From positions 682,001-746,000 of the forward strand of contig NZ_JAKJPO010000001.1 in assembly GCF_021725675.1 (NCBI RefSeq): a stretch of DNA of 64,000 bases, in the 5' to 3' direction. The number at the start of each line of letters is the position of its first letter. Position 1 is the first letter of the stretch. The stretch is from Marilutibacter chinensis. Lineage in GTDB: Bacteria; Pseudomonadota; Gammaproteobacteria; Xanthomonadales; Xanthomonadaceae. Positions 56,155 through 64,000 of the stretch are shown here, in pieces. The notes below the pieces were generated by a model, which saw only the letters and a list, made by a program, of their open reading frames with translations, searched no databases and was not told where the DNA came from. The position numbers were made by a program, and so were the translations under genes.

Positions 56155-58632
56155 TCATGCCTTCACCATCGCGCCACCGTGCAACCGGACCGTCGCTGAC
56201 TCACCCGCGACGAGATCGAGTTCGAGCGTGCGGCCGGCATGCACCAGCTGGTAGCGGCCGCCGCGTGCGGAATGCAGCGTGGCACGGGCCAGCCGCCCCC
56301 CCTTCCAGGCCATATCAAGGCGCGCCGAGTTGCGCACGCATACACCTTCGACGTCGCCGTCCGGCCACGCCGCGGGCAACGCGGGGAGCAGGAAGATCGA
56401 TCCGCCCCAGCTCTGCACCAGCATCTCGAGGATGCCGGCGGTACCGCCGAAGTTGCCGTCGATCTGGAACGGCGGATGCGCGTCGAACAGGTTCGGATAG
56501 GTACGCGATGGGCCGAGCAGCATGCCCAGCACCTTGTACGCACGCTCGCCGTCCCACAGGCGGGCCCACAGATTGATGCGCCAGCCGATGCCCCAACCGG
56601 TCGCTTCGTCGCCGCGGATCTCCAGCGACTTTCTCGCCGCGGCGGCCAGATCCGGCGTGTCGCGCACGTTGATCTGGCTGCTGGGATGCAGCGCGTACAG
56701 GTGCGAGACGTGGCGATGATCCATCTCGGGTGCATCCATGTCCCAGTCTTCCTGCCACTCCTGCAGCTGCCCTGCCCTGCCGATGCGGTGCGGAGGCAGG
56801 CGGTCGCGCAACGTCGCCAGTCGCCGGGCAAAGTCGCGATCCACATCCAGCATTTCGCTGATGGCGATGCACTGGCCGAAGAGGTCGCGCAGGATCTGCG
56901 CGTCCATCGACGGGCCTGCGCAGACCGAGGCGCCATGCGGGTGCTGGTTCTCGGGCGACAGCGACGGCACCGTGACCATGGTGCCCGTGTTCGGATCCTC
57001 GACCAGGGTCGCGGCGAAGAACTCGGCCGCGCCCTTGAACAGCGGCCAGATCTTCTTCAGGTACGCAGGATCGCGCCCATAGTCCCAGCGATCCCACAGT
57101 TGTTGCAGCAGCCATGCTCCACCCAACGGCCACATGCCCCACTTCGCGCCATCGACCGGCGCGGTCCGCCGCCACAGGTCGGTGTTGTGGTGGACCACCC
57201 AGCCGGGCGCGCCGTACATCGCCTTCGCAGTGTGCGCGCCGGTCTCGGCAAGGTCGAACAGCATGCGCTCCAGCGGCTCGATGCATTCGGACAGTGCGTT
57301 GGCCTCGCTGGGCCAGTAGTTCATCTCGGTGTTGATGTTGATCGTGTATTTGCTCTCCCACGGCGGGGACAGCAGGTCGTTCCAGATGCCCTGCAGGTTG
57401 GCCGGCTGGCTGCCGGGACGGGAGCTGCAGATCAGCAGGTAGCGGCCGAACTGGTGATACAGCACCGCCAGCGCCGGATCGTTGCCTTCGGCGAAGCGCG
57501 CCACGCGCTCGTCGGTCGGCAGGTCGGCGGCCGGCGTTCGTCCCAGATCGATCGAAACGCGGCGGAACAGGCGCCGGTGCTCGGCCACGTGATCGTCCAG
57601 CAGCGCCTGCCACGATTTGCGCGCGGCCGCATCCAGTTGCTCCCGCGTGATCGCCTCGGGATCGCCGCCGACGTCGTCGTAGCGGCGATAACTGGTGGCG
57701 GCGGTGAGCAGCAGCACCACTTCGTCCACATCGGCGACCTCGATGCGGTCGCCCTGCCGCTGCATGCGGCCGCCCTTGGGCAGCACGCGCAGCCGCAGCG
57801 CGAAGCGCAGGCGACCGTCGATGCCGAACGCAGCGCCGTTGCGGCCGCGCAGCAACAAGCCATCGTCGCCATCGGCGACGACTTCCGTGACCCGGTGATC
57901 GCTGTCCAGGCCGATGCGCACCCTGAGGCGGCCGGGCTTGTCCCCGCTCAACCGCACGGCGATGCACTGGTCCACCGGCGAAACAAACGTCTCGCGACGG
58001 TGCAGCACGCCGCGGCTATGGAAAGAGGTGACCGCGACGGCGCTGTCCAGATCCAGCTCGCGGCGGTACTCGCCGATGTCCGACACTTCGATGAAATCCA
58101 GCGCGAGATCGCCGAGCGGCTGGTAAGGCATCTGCTTCATCGGCCGGGCCATCATTTTCGCCTGGACCAGCGCCTCGGCCTCGGCATAGCGTCCGGCGAA
58201 GATCAGCCGACGCACCTCGGGCAGGGCGGCCAGCGCTTCGGGTGGCGTCGGATCGTAAGGACCGCCGGCGTACAGCGTGTCCTCGTTGAGCTGCAGGCGC
58301 TCGTGCTTGCCGCCGCCCCAGACCATCGCGCCGAGACGTCCGTTGCCGAGCGGCAGCGCTTCCACCCATTGCATGGCCGGCCGCGGGTACCACAGCGTCA
58401 GCGCACCCTCGCCCGCCGAGGACGCGGTCGCGCCGGCGGAACCGGCGCCAATCGGCGAAGCCATGGCCTCCCGCATGCCTGCGGCCGCCGTGCCGGCGCA
58501 TCCAAGTCCGGCCATCGCCAGGCCCGCGGCAACGCCCTTGAACAACAGGCGCCGGGAGGGTTCCACCGGCGATCCCGGCGTCGTCGCATCGCTCGCTTTC
58601 ATGTCGCCTTGGCGGTTGTCGCGCTCTTGCAT
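56155..58632 (-). CDS. GH95 alpha-L-fucosidase-like protein
   Basis: The protein has 825 residues. The N-terminus has a Tat-like signal, SRRLLFKGVAAGLAMAGLGC. The N-terminal beta domain begins LTLWYPRPAMQWVEALPLGN and GRLGAMVWGGGKHERLQLNE. The catalytic (alpha/alpha)6 part has YTININTEMNYWPSEANALS with catalytic Asn region, GWVVHHNTDLWRRTAPVDGA and DMDAPEMDHRHVSHLYALHP, and later FQIDGNFGGTAGILEMLVQS. These are GH95 marks, an inverting family that uses Asn-activated water and removes alpha-1,2-L-fucose or L-galactose. The start 58632 has GAGG at -7; a later ATG at 58602 is possible. Context suggests xyloglucan side chains. Confidence 0.9.
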   Translation of the reverse strand: MQERDNRQGDMKASDATTPGSPVEPSRRLLFKGVAAGLAMAGLGCAGTAAAGMREAMASPIGAGSAGATASSAGEGALTLWYPRPAMQWVEALPLGNGRLGAMVWGGGKHERLQLNEDTLYAGGPYDPTPPEALAALPEVRRLIFAGRYAEAEALVQAKMMARPMKQMPYQPLGDLALDFIEVSDIGEYRRELDLDSAVAVTSFHSRGVLHRRETFVSPVDQCIAVRLSGDKPGRLRVRIGLDSDHRVTEVVADGDDGLLLRGRNGAAFGIDGRLRFALRLRVLPKGGRMQRQGDRIEVADVDEVVLLLTAATSYRRYDDVGGDPEAITREQLDAAARKSWQALLDDHVAEHRRLFRRVSIDLGRTPAADLPTDERVARFAEGNDPALAVLYHQFGRYLLICSSRPGSQPANLQGIWNDLLSPPWESKYTININTEMNYWPSEANALSECIEPLERMLFDLAETGAHTAKAMYGAPGWVVHHNTDLWRRTAPVDGAKWGMWPLGGAWLLQQLWDRWDYGRDPAYLKKIWPLFKGAAEFFAATLVEDPNTGTMVTVPSLSPENQHPHGASVCAGPSMDAQILRDLFGQCIAISEMLDVDRDFARRLATLRDRLPPHRIGRAGQLQEWQEDWDMDAPEMDHRHVSHLYALHPSSQINVRDTPDLAAAARKSLEIRGDEATGWGIGWRINLWARLWDGERAYKVLGMLLGPSRTYPNLFDAHPPFQIDGNFGGTAGILEMLVQSWGGSIFLLPALPAAWPDGDVEGVCVRNSARLDMAWKGGRLARATLHSARGGRYQLVHAGRTLELDLVAGESATVRLHGGAMVKA

Positions 58633-58651
58633 CGGTACCTCGCAATCCGTT

Positions 58652-58675
58652 GGGTGGCGGCAATGCCGCCCACCC
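58652..58675 (-). other. Intercistronic hairpin between GH31 and GH95
   Basis: GGGTGGCGGC and GCCGCCCACCC form a GC stem with one bulge and loop AAT. It sits between two genes of the same operon, with no T-run. It may protect or process the mRNA. Confidence 0.5.
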
Positions 58676-58689
58676 TTCATGGCCAACCC

Positions 58690-61539
58690 TTACGCGCCCG
58701 CGGCGCGACGCGGCACCACGACCGGATTGCCGTCGTACTCGACCTCGATGTCGAAGCCCGGTTCCAGTTGCCCCATGTCCTCGCCCGGGCCATCGATCCA
58801 GCGCACGCGGAAGCTGCGCTTGGCCGGCATGCCCGGGAAGCCGTCGCCTTCGCGCGCCCCCAGGGTCAGTTCGCCCCTGGCTTCGTCCCAGACCAGCGGA
58901 ACGCGGCTGGACTGGCCGCGCTCGTAGCCGTAGCTGCGGCCGTCGTCCTCGTACAGCGAGAACGTGCCGTCGGCGCCGGTGTAGACCTCGATCGTCACCG
59001 GTGCGTCGGGCTGTTCGTCAACGTACTGCTGAACCACCGCGCGCGGCACGATGGAGCCCGCACGAACGAACAGCGGCATGCGCTGCAGCGGTGCCGCGGC
59101 TTCGATGGTCTGGCCGCCCTCGTAACGCCTGCCGGTCTCGAAGTCGATCCAGGTCGTGCCCGCCGGCAGGTAGACCGGGCGCGTCGTGGCCTTGAACGCC
59201 GTCACCGGCGCGACCAGGAAGGCCGGCCCGAACATGTACTGGTCCGCGATGTCGCGCACCTTCGGATCGGCCGGAAAGTCCATCGCCAGGGTCCGCAGCA
59301 GCGTGCCGTCCCGATGGTAGGTATCGCCGGCCAGCGTGTAGATATAGGGCAGCAGCGTGTAGCGCAGCTTCAGGTAGTGCACGAAACTGTCGTAGTGCGG
59401 CGTGCCTTCCGGTGCGATTTCCCAGATCTCGCGGTACGGGAACTGTCCGTGCAGGCGGAAGATCGGCACGAACGCGCCGTGCTGGAACCAGCGCAGGCTC
59501 AGCTCGCGCCATTCGGCCAGGTGCGCCGGATCCTGCGTCTCGTAGCGCTTCTCCGGCGAGAAGCCGCCGATGTCGAAGCTGACGTTGGGCGCACCCGCCA
59601 TCGAAGCATTGACCAGGGCGGAAATCTGCTCGCGCAGGTCGTCCCAGCGCGGCACGACGTCGCCGCTCCAGAACGCCGCACCGGCGCGCTGCTGGCCTGC
59701 GAAGAACGCGCGCGAAAGGATGAAGACGCGCTTGTCCGGGTCAACCTCGCGCGAACCACGATAGACGCCCTCCGAGTGCACCAGCGGATAGGAGTTGAAG
59801 AACTCCACCGAAGGCCCCAGCGCGGTCGGCGTGGTGCGCGCCTTGCGCTCGCCGACATCGAGGTTGCTGTGCAGGTCGGGCTCGCTGGCGTCCAGCCACC
59901 AGGCATCGAAGCCCCTGCTGTTGAGCTTGTCATTGACCTGGCGCCAGAAGATGTCCCGGGCCTCCTCCGAGTACGGGTCGTAGAAGGAGCTGAGATAGCC
60001 TTCGCCGATCCAGTCGCGCTCGCCGACCTCGACGTTGCGCCGGTACATGTGACCGGCGGCATCGAGCTCCTTGTAGTGCGCTGTGGCCGGATAGAACTTC
60101 GGCCATACCGAGATCATGATCTGCGCATGCTGGTCGTGGACGTGCCTGACCATGCCGTCCGGATCGGGGAAGTACTCGGCATCGAAATCGTGCGACCCCC
60201 ACGCGTCCTCCGGCCAGTACGACCAGTCGAGCACGATGGCGTCGATCGGCAGCCGGCGGCGGCGGTACTCGTCCAGCACGCCGGTGAGTTCGGCCTGGGT
60301 CTTGTAGCGCTCGCGGCTCTGCCAGAAGCCGTACGACCATTTCGGCAGCAGCACGGCCTTGCCGGTCAGGGTCCGGTAGCCGGCCAGTACCTGGTCGGCA
60401 TCACCGCCCGCGACCACGTAATAGTCGATCGCCTGCGCGGCTTCTGACCAGATCGACAGGTCCTTCGCTTCGTCGGCAGGCAGCGGGTCGCGGTGCAGCA
60501 GCGCGATGTAGGCCGGCTCGATGCGGTCCCACACCAGTTTGACCTTGTGGCGCTGGCCGGACTTCATCTCGAGGGCGAACTCGTGATGCCAGGGGTTCCA
60601 GTTCTGGCGCCAGCGGTCCAGCACCAACTCGTCATCGATGTAGAGTTTGGCGTACTCGCTGTTGTACAGCGAGAACGTATGGCGGCCGTCGCTGCGGGCG
60701 GCAATCTCGCCTTCCCACACCACTTCGCTGCGACCTCCCTCGGCCAGGTTCTTTCCGGCTTCGGGGAAATCGGCCAGATCGCGAACGTACTGGTAGTTGA
60801 CCGTGGACTCGCGGCGCTCCAGCACCTGCTTGCCGTCGACGCTGTAGCGTGCGGTCAGAGCACCCGGCTCGCCATGCGCGTCGAACAGGTCCAGCGTGGC
60901 GTCCAGCGGCAGCAGGCCGCGGGGATCGCCATAGCGGGTAATGGCGTTGCTGTCCCAGAGGATGCCGTAATGGCGCGTGGAGACCAGGTACGGGATCGCC
61001 TTGTCGATGTTGTGCTGAAGCAGCTCGACATCGCGGCCCTTGAGGTTCATCCAGCCCTGCTGGTGCAAGCCGGTGCCGTAGAACGCTTCGTCGTCCGGCG
61101 ACTCGAAGCGCTGGCGGATGCTGTAGTAGTCCCGGCCTTCGAGCGTCACCGGCGTGAAGGTGCGTTCGCGCTCGGTGAGCAACGGCTTGCCTGCGGCATC
61201 GAAGAAGCTGACACGGCCGGTGCGCGCGTCGATCTTCGCCGATACGCCCTCCGTGGCCAGCGTCACCTCCCCGTTGGCCTCGTCGATCTTCACTTCGGGT
61301 GGCGCGCCGTTCTCGACGCGCATCAGGCTGGGCGTGCGGATGAAATCGCCATCAGGATCGGCCATGACCCGCAGGATGCCCGGCGCCACCGCTTCAACCT
61401 TCACGTCGGCGGCCGCCGCGTCCGTGGGCCTCACGATCACGCCATGATCGACCCTCTCCACCGCGCCGCTGCCCGTTGCGCCGGCGCATGCCGCGACCAG
61501 GGCCAGCAGCGGCACGCTCAACGTCTTCAAGTAACCCAT
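58690..61539 (-). CDS. GH31 alpha-xylosidase with PA14 insert, lipoprotein
   Basis: The protein has 949 residues. The start 61539 has GGGAGGAG six bases upstream. The lipobox is LLALVAAC. An N-terminal GH31 beta domain (FYGTGLHQQGWMNLKGRDVE) is interrupted at about 235-370 by a PA14 module (EGEIAARSDGRHTFSLYNSE, YAKLYIDDELVLDRWRQNWN). The barrel follows: PIDAIVLDWSYWPEDAWGSH, GFDAWWLDASEPDLHSN with nucleophile Asp, and FWSGDVVPRWDDL with acid/base Asp. The PA14-GH31 plan is that of xyloglucan alpha-xylosidases such as Cellvibrio Xyl31A. It would remove xylose from the non-reducing end of xyloglucan oligosaccharides in the periplasm. Confidence 0.92.
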   Translation of the reverse strand: MGYLKTLSVPLLALVAACAGATGSGAVERVDHGVIVRPTDAAAADVKVEAVAPGILRVMADPDGDFIRTPSLMRVENGAPPEVKIDEANGEVTLATEGVSAKIDARTGRVSFFDAAGKPLLTERERTFTPVTLEGRDYYSIRQRFESPDDEAFYGTGLHQQGWMNLKGRDVELLQHNIDKAIPYLVSTRHYGILWDSNAITRYGDPRGLLPLDATLDLFDAHGEPGALTARYSVDGKQVLERRESTVNYQYVRDLADFPEAGKNLAEGGRSEVVWEGEIAARSDGRHTFSLYNSEYAKLYIDDELVLDRWRQNWNPWHHEFALEMKSGQRHKVKLVWDRIEPAYIALLHRDPLPADEAKDLSIWSEAAQAIDYYVVAGGDADQVLAGYRTLTGKAVLLPKWSYGFWQSRERYKTQAELTGVLDEYRRRRLPIDAIVLDWSYWPEDAWGSHDFDAEYFPDPDGMVRHVHDQHAQIMISVWPKFYPATAHYKELDAAGHMYRRNVEVGERDWIGEGYLSSFYDPYSEEARDIFWRQVNDKLNSRGFDAWWLDASEPDLHSNLDVGERKARTTPTALGPSVEFFNSYPLVHSEGVYRGSREVDPDKRVFILSRAFFAGQQRAGAAFWSGDVVPRWDDLREQISALVNASMAGAPNVSFDIGGFSPEKRYETQDPAHLAEWRELSLRWFQHGAFVPIFRLHGQFPYREIWEIAPEGTPHYDSFVHYLKLRYTLLPYIYTLAGDTYHRDGTLLRTLAMDFPADPKVRDIADQYMFGPAFLVAPVTAFKATTRPVYLPAGTTWIDFETGRRYEGGQTIEAAAPLQRMPLFVRAGSIVPRAVVQQYVDEQPDAPVTIEVYTGADGTFSLYEDDGRSYGYERGQSSRVPLVWDEARGELTLGAREGDGFPGMPAKRSFRVRWIDGPGEDMGQLEPGFDIEVEYDGNPVVVPRRAAGA

Positions 61540-61588
61540 CGCCTGCTCCTCCCGGGGATGCACGCCGGCATCCCGTTCCATTGATCGT

Positions 61589-63265
61589 TCAGTAGGTCGC
61601 CAGCTTTACCCGCAGGAGCTGCGGGACGCTGGAAAAGTTGAGTCCATAGTCGGTCTGGTCGCCGTTCCAGCGACGGCGGAACACCCACTCGCCGTCGATG
61701 TAGGTGCCTTCGTCGACGTACTCGTAGATCTGCCGGGCGGCCATCGCCGGATCGGACGCGTTGATGTTCACCCGTGCATGGGCGCCGGCCACCAGGAACT
61801 CGTCCGGCCCCAACTGCACGACCAGCGCGCGGCCGATCGGCTCCGGATTGCCGGGCGGCTCCCCCTGGAACCAGAACTGCGGCACACCATAGGTCACCAC
61901 CATGTTCCAGCGGTCGTCGATCTTTACCGTCTGCACCGGCTGGCCCGGCTGCTCGGCGACTCCGCGCACCCTGCCCTCGAAGCTCGCCTGGGCGATGACG
62001 CGCGCGGCGGGGCGGACGATCGCGTAGTTCAGCGCGAACGACTCGAGCGTATCCTCGTCCACGTGCTTGGCGCCCAGAGGCCAGTTCGAGTAGCGCGAGT
62101 AGTCGATGCCGAACGGAGACCAGCCGATCGCCTGTTCGCCCAGCGCGGAGAAGAAGTAGCGCGCGTACTCCTCGCGATTGCCTGTCTCGGCGACGAACAG
62201 CGGATTGTCTCCGCGCGAGTAGCGATCCAGCACCGTGGTGTAGTGCATGTACTCGGGCATGTAGATGTCCGGAGCGAACAGGTCGACATGCGGCGCCGCC
62301 GCCTCGTAGATGTCCAGCACGTTGTCGGTCGGCCCGCCGCTGGCGTACTGCCCCGGCTGACCCGGATTGAACGGGCCGCGCAGCGCGGCATTGATGTACA
62401 TCGGCAGCGGATATGCTGCCTTGCCGGCTTCGGCCACCTGGTCGATGTAGCGTGCGATGTGCCAGGCATGGAAGAACTCGTCGGCATCGGGGCCGAACGC
62501 CTCGCGCCAGGTGCCGGGGGACTTGCCCAGCTTCTTCAGCAATGCTTCCGGAACCTGGCCGTCGAACGCCGCCTGCGCCAGCGGCGAGAAGTCGCGCACG
62601 CTGCCGTAGGTACCCGGCTCGTTCTGCGGCTGCACCATGATCACGGTGCGCTGCGGGTCCGCCTCCTTCAGGTGCGTCATCAGCGCCACGAAGGCCTTGC
62701 GATCCGCGTCCAGCGTGGCCGGCGCGTGCGGCGACAGCGAGTTCAGCGTGCGCCCATCGGACGTGATCACGCGCGGGAAGCGCGCATTGTCCAGCTTGAC
62801 CCAGGCCGGCGCATAGTTCGGCCCGTTGTTCTTCCAGGTGGCGAACCAGAGCAGGATCAACCGCACGTCGTGCTCGCGCGCCTGCCCGAGCAATACATCC
62901 ACGAAGGAGAAATCGAACTCGCCCTCCTTCGCCTCGATCTGCTCCCATGCGACCGGCACCATCACCGTGTTCGGCTTGAGCACGTCGATCGCCGGCCACA
63001 CGTCGTCCAGGGCCTGCGGCCAGTTGCTGGAGTTGTTGACCTGCGCGCCGAGCACCAGGAAAGGCGAACCATCGACCAACAAGGCATGGCGGCCGTTCTC
63101 GCTGACGATCCGCGGGATGGGCGACGCGTCCGTCGCCCGTACCCTGCCACTGGCCGATGCCGCGACCTGGTCCTTGCCGTCTTCAGGCGCCGGACGGCAG
63201 GCGGTCAACGGCCAGCTCATGATCAGGACCACAAGGAACGACAAGGCAAGCCGCTGGAACATCAT
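61589..63265 (-). CDS. GH35 beta-galactosidase lipoprotein
   Basis: The protein has 558 residues. The start 63265 has ACAGGAG upstream; ATG 63292 would add nine residues. The lipobox is SWPLTAC. The barrel has FLVLGAQVNNSSNWPQALDD, VPVAWEQIEAKEGEFDFSFV, ILLWFATWKNNGPNYAPAWV, acid/base Glu in IMVQPQNEPGTYGSVRDF and nucleophile Glu in LFVAETGNREEYARYF. The C-terminal part resembles DUF5597. It would remove galactose from xyloglucan oligosaccharides. It follows the CE20-like esterase by 30 bases. Confidence 0.9.
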   Translation of the reverse strand: MMFQRLALSFLVVLIMSWPLTACRPAPEDGKDQVAASASGRVRATDASPIPRIVSENGRHALLVDGSPFLVLGAQVNNSSNWPQALDDVWPAIDVLKPNTVMVPVAWEQIEAKEGEFDFSFVDVLLGQAREHDVRLILLWFATWKNNGPNYAPAWVKLDNARFPRVITSDGRTLNSLSPHAPATLDADRKAFVALMTHLKEADPQRTVIMVQPQNEPGTYGSVRDFSPLAQAAFDGQVPEALLKKLGKSPGTWREAFGPDADEFFHAWHIARYIDQVAEAGKAAYPLPMYINAALRGPFNPGQPGQYASGGPTDNVLDIYEAAAPHVDLFAPDIYMPEYMHYTTVLDRYSRGDNPLFVAETGNREEYARYFFSALGEQAIGWSPFGIDYSRYSNWPLGAKHVDEDTLESFALNYAIVRPAARVIAQASFEGRVRGVAEQPGQPVQTVKIDDRWNMVVTYGVPQFWFQGEPPGNPEPIGRALVVQLGPDEFLVAGAHARVNINASDPAMAARQIYEYVDEGTYIDGEWVFRRRWNGDQTDYGLNFSSVPQLLRVKLATY

Positions 63266-63295
63266 CGGGAGCACTCCTGTTTCATGACGCATCGC

Positions 63296-64000
63296 TCACC
63301 ACGCGTCGCTGCGGAAGGGCGAGGCGGGCAAGCCGGTGGCGTTGACCAGATCGGCATCCTCGGGGTTGTCGCGCCACGCGTAGCGCACTGCAACCGGCCG
63401 GGGCACCGCTTCGCTGCGTATGATCACGTGACCGTCCGCCAGGATCGCCTCGGCCGGATGGAACAACTGATCCGCTCCCGCAAGCGTGAAGCCATGCACG
63501 CGGTTGCCGCCCCCACGCACGGCCAGCGGACCGCCGGCGCCGTCGAAGTCGACATGGGCCGCGCCGCCTTCGAAACGTGCCCTCCGGTACACCGGTCCGT
63601 GGAAGATCAGGGCTTCGCCGTGGGCAACATGGCGTGCGGCCAGCGCCAGGCGCCTGCCGACCTCCTGCTTGTTGAGCGGATGGATGTCGTCCGCATCGCC
63701 GATATCGATCGTCACCGCCTGCGCCGTCGCCGGCAGCGAAAGCGTGGCCGACTGCGATTCGCGCAACACCGCCCATGGGCTCTGGTCGCCGCTGTCCGCA
63801 CCGGACGAGAAGTTCGCCAGCTGCACCCAGAGGAATGGAAGCGATGGCGCTTTCCACTGTGCGCGCCACTGTCCGATCAGCGCCGGGAACTGCTCGCGAT
63901 AGCGCAGCGCATCGGTGACCGTGCCCGCGTTGGACTCGCCCTGGTACCAGATCACGCCGCGCAGCGGGTATGGCAGCAGCGGATGGATCATGGCGTTGTA
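63296..64000 (-). CDS. CE20-like sialate O-acetylesterase/xyloglucan acetylesterase, C-terminal part
   Basis: The visible 234 residues are the C-terminal half; the gene continues past the window end. The SGNH hydrolase pattern is seen in YPLRGVIWYQGESNAGTVTD (Gly/Asn oxyanion block) and IDIGDADDIHPLNKQEVGRR, with catalytic Asp and His. The nucleophile Ser lies outside the window. A beta domain follows (RARFEGGAAHVDFDGAGGPL). It is the first visible gene of the operon. In Xanthomonas the xyloglucan locus has a CE20 enzyme that removes acetyl groups, and this fits that place. Confidence 0.82.
   Translation of the reverse strand, partial: YNAMIHPLLPYPLRGVIWYQGESNAGTVTDALRYREQFPALIGQWRAQWKAPSLPFLWVQLANFSSGADSGDQSPWAVLRESQSATLSLPATAQAVTIDIGDADDIHPLNKQEVGRRLALAARHVAHGEALIFHGPVYRRARFEGGAAHVDFDGAGGPLAVRGGGNRVHGFTLAGADQLFHPAEAILADGHVIIRSEAVPRPVAVRYAWRDNPEDADLVNATGLPASPFRSDAW

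Noticed and set aside
56239-60447. A 1402-codon open frame on the plus strand opposite the glycosidase genes
   Set aside because: It is the antisense shadow of GH95 and GH31 in GC-rich DNA. Its translation has no domain pattern, and the opposite strand has intact catalytic motifs.

Overview
The window is about 64 kb of GC-rich bacterial DNA. Gene content and protein style point to the Xanthomonadaceae/Lysobacteraceae (Lysobacter, Luteimonas, Xanthomonas and relatives). The pointers are a TonB-dependent receptor, a yerC-hisGDCBHAF(IE) operon with a bifunctional HisB and a fused HisIE, an EfpL-type elongation factor, a Liu leucine-degradation set, a xyloglucan locus like the one known from Xanthomonas, and many intergenic inverted repeats. 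The assignment is inferred from protein resemblance; no rRNA is present.

Left part (1-22.3 kb): leucine/isovalerate catabolism in pieces. The 3' end of a probable leucine dehydrogenase is followed by isovaleryl-CoA dehydrogenase (liuA), a thiolase, the methylcrotonyl-CoA carboxylase beta subunit (liuB), then the tight block liuC-liuD-liuE. liuE overlaps a PAS-GGDEF-EAL protein. A short-chain dehydrogenase follows. Between these pieces lie an AraC regulator, a decayed BNR-type secreted protein, a TonB-dependent receptor with an alpha/beta hydrolase, two tandem alanine-rich lipoproteins, a bactofilin with a zinc-ribbon partner, and feoA-feoB plus a small membrane protein behind a Fur-like box.

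Middle part (22.3-33.7 kb): efpL, a Nudix hydrolase, three Na+/amino-acid type transporters in a row, methionine-salvage genes mtnB-mtnD-mtnC, a GNAT acetyltransferase, a YdeI-like protein and a secreted calcineurin-like phosphoesterase.

Histidine part (33.8-47.2 kb): a complete minus-strand histidine biosynthesis operon begins with a TrpR-like regulator. Its predicted promoter overlaps a perfect 32-bp AT-rich palindrome, the best candidate operator in the window. Nearby are a membrane GGDEF protein, an unusually long histidine ammonia-lyase homologue, hisS with a TTG start, and tRNA-Pro(CGG) with a clear promoter and terminator.

Right part (47.6-64 kb): one long minus-strand operon for xyloglucan-type oligosaccharides. 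In order of transcription it holds a CE20-like esterase (cut by the window end), GH35, GH31 with a PA14 insert, GH95, xylulokinase, xylose isomerase, an MFS sugar porter, a lipoprotein GH3 and a sodium/sugar symporter. Together they would remove acetyl, galactose, xylose, fucose and glucose, then import sugars and pass xylose to the pentose phosphate pathway.

The most unusual non-coding features are a multi-hairpin element that sits directly after stop codons (four units), a 61-bp upstream block shared by the BNR pseudogene and the TonB receptor, and the his palindrome. I found no CRISPR array, prophage, insertion sequence or replication origin.
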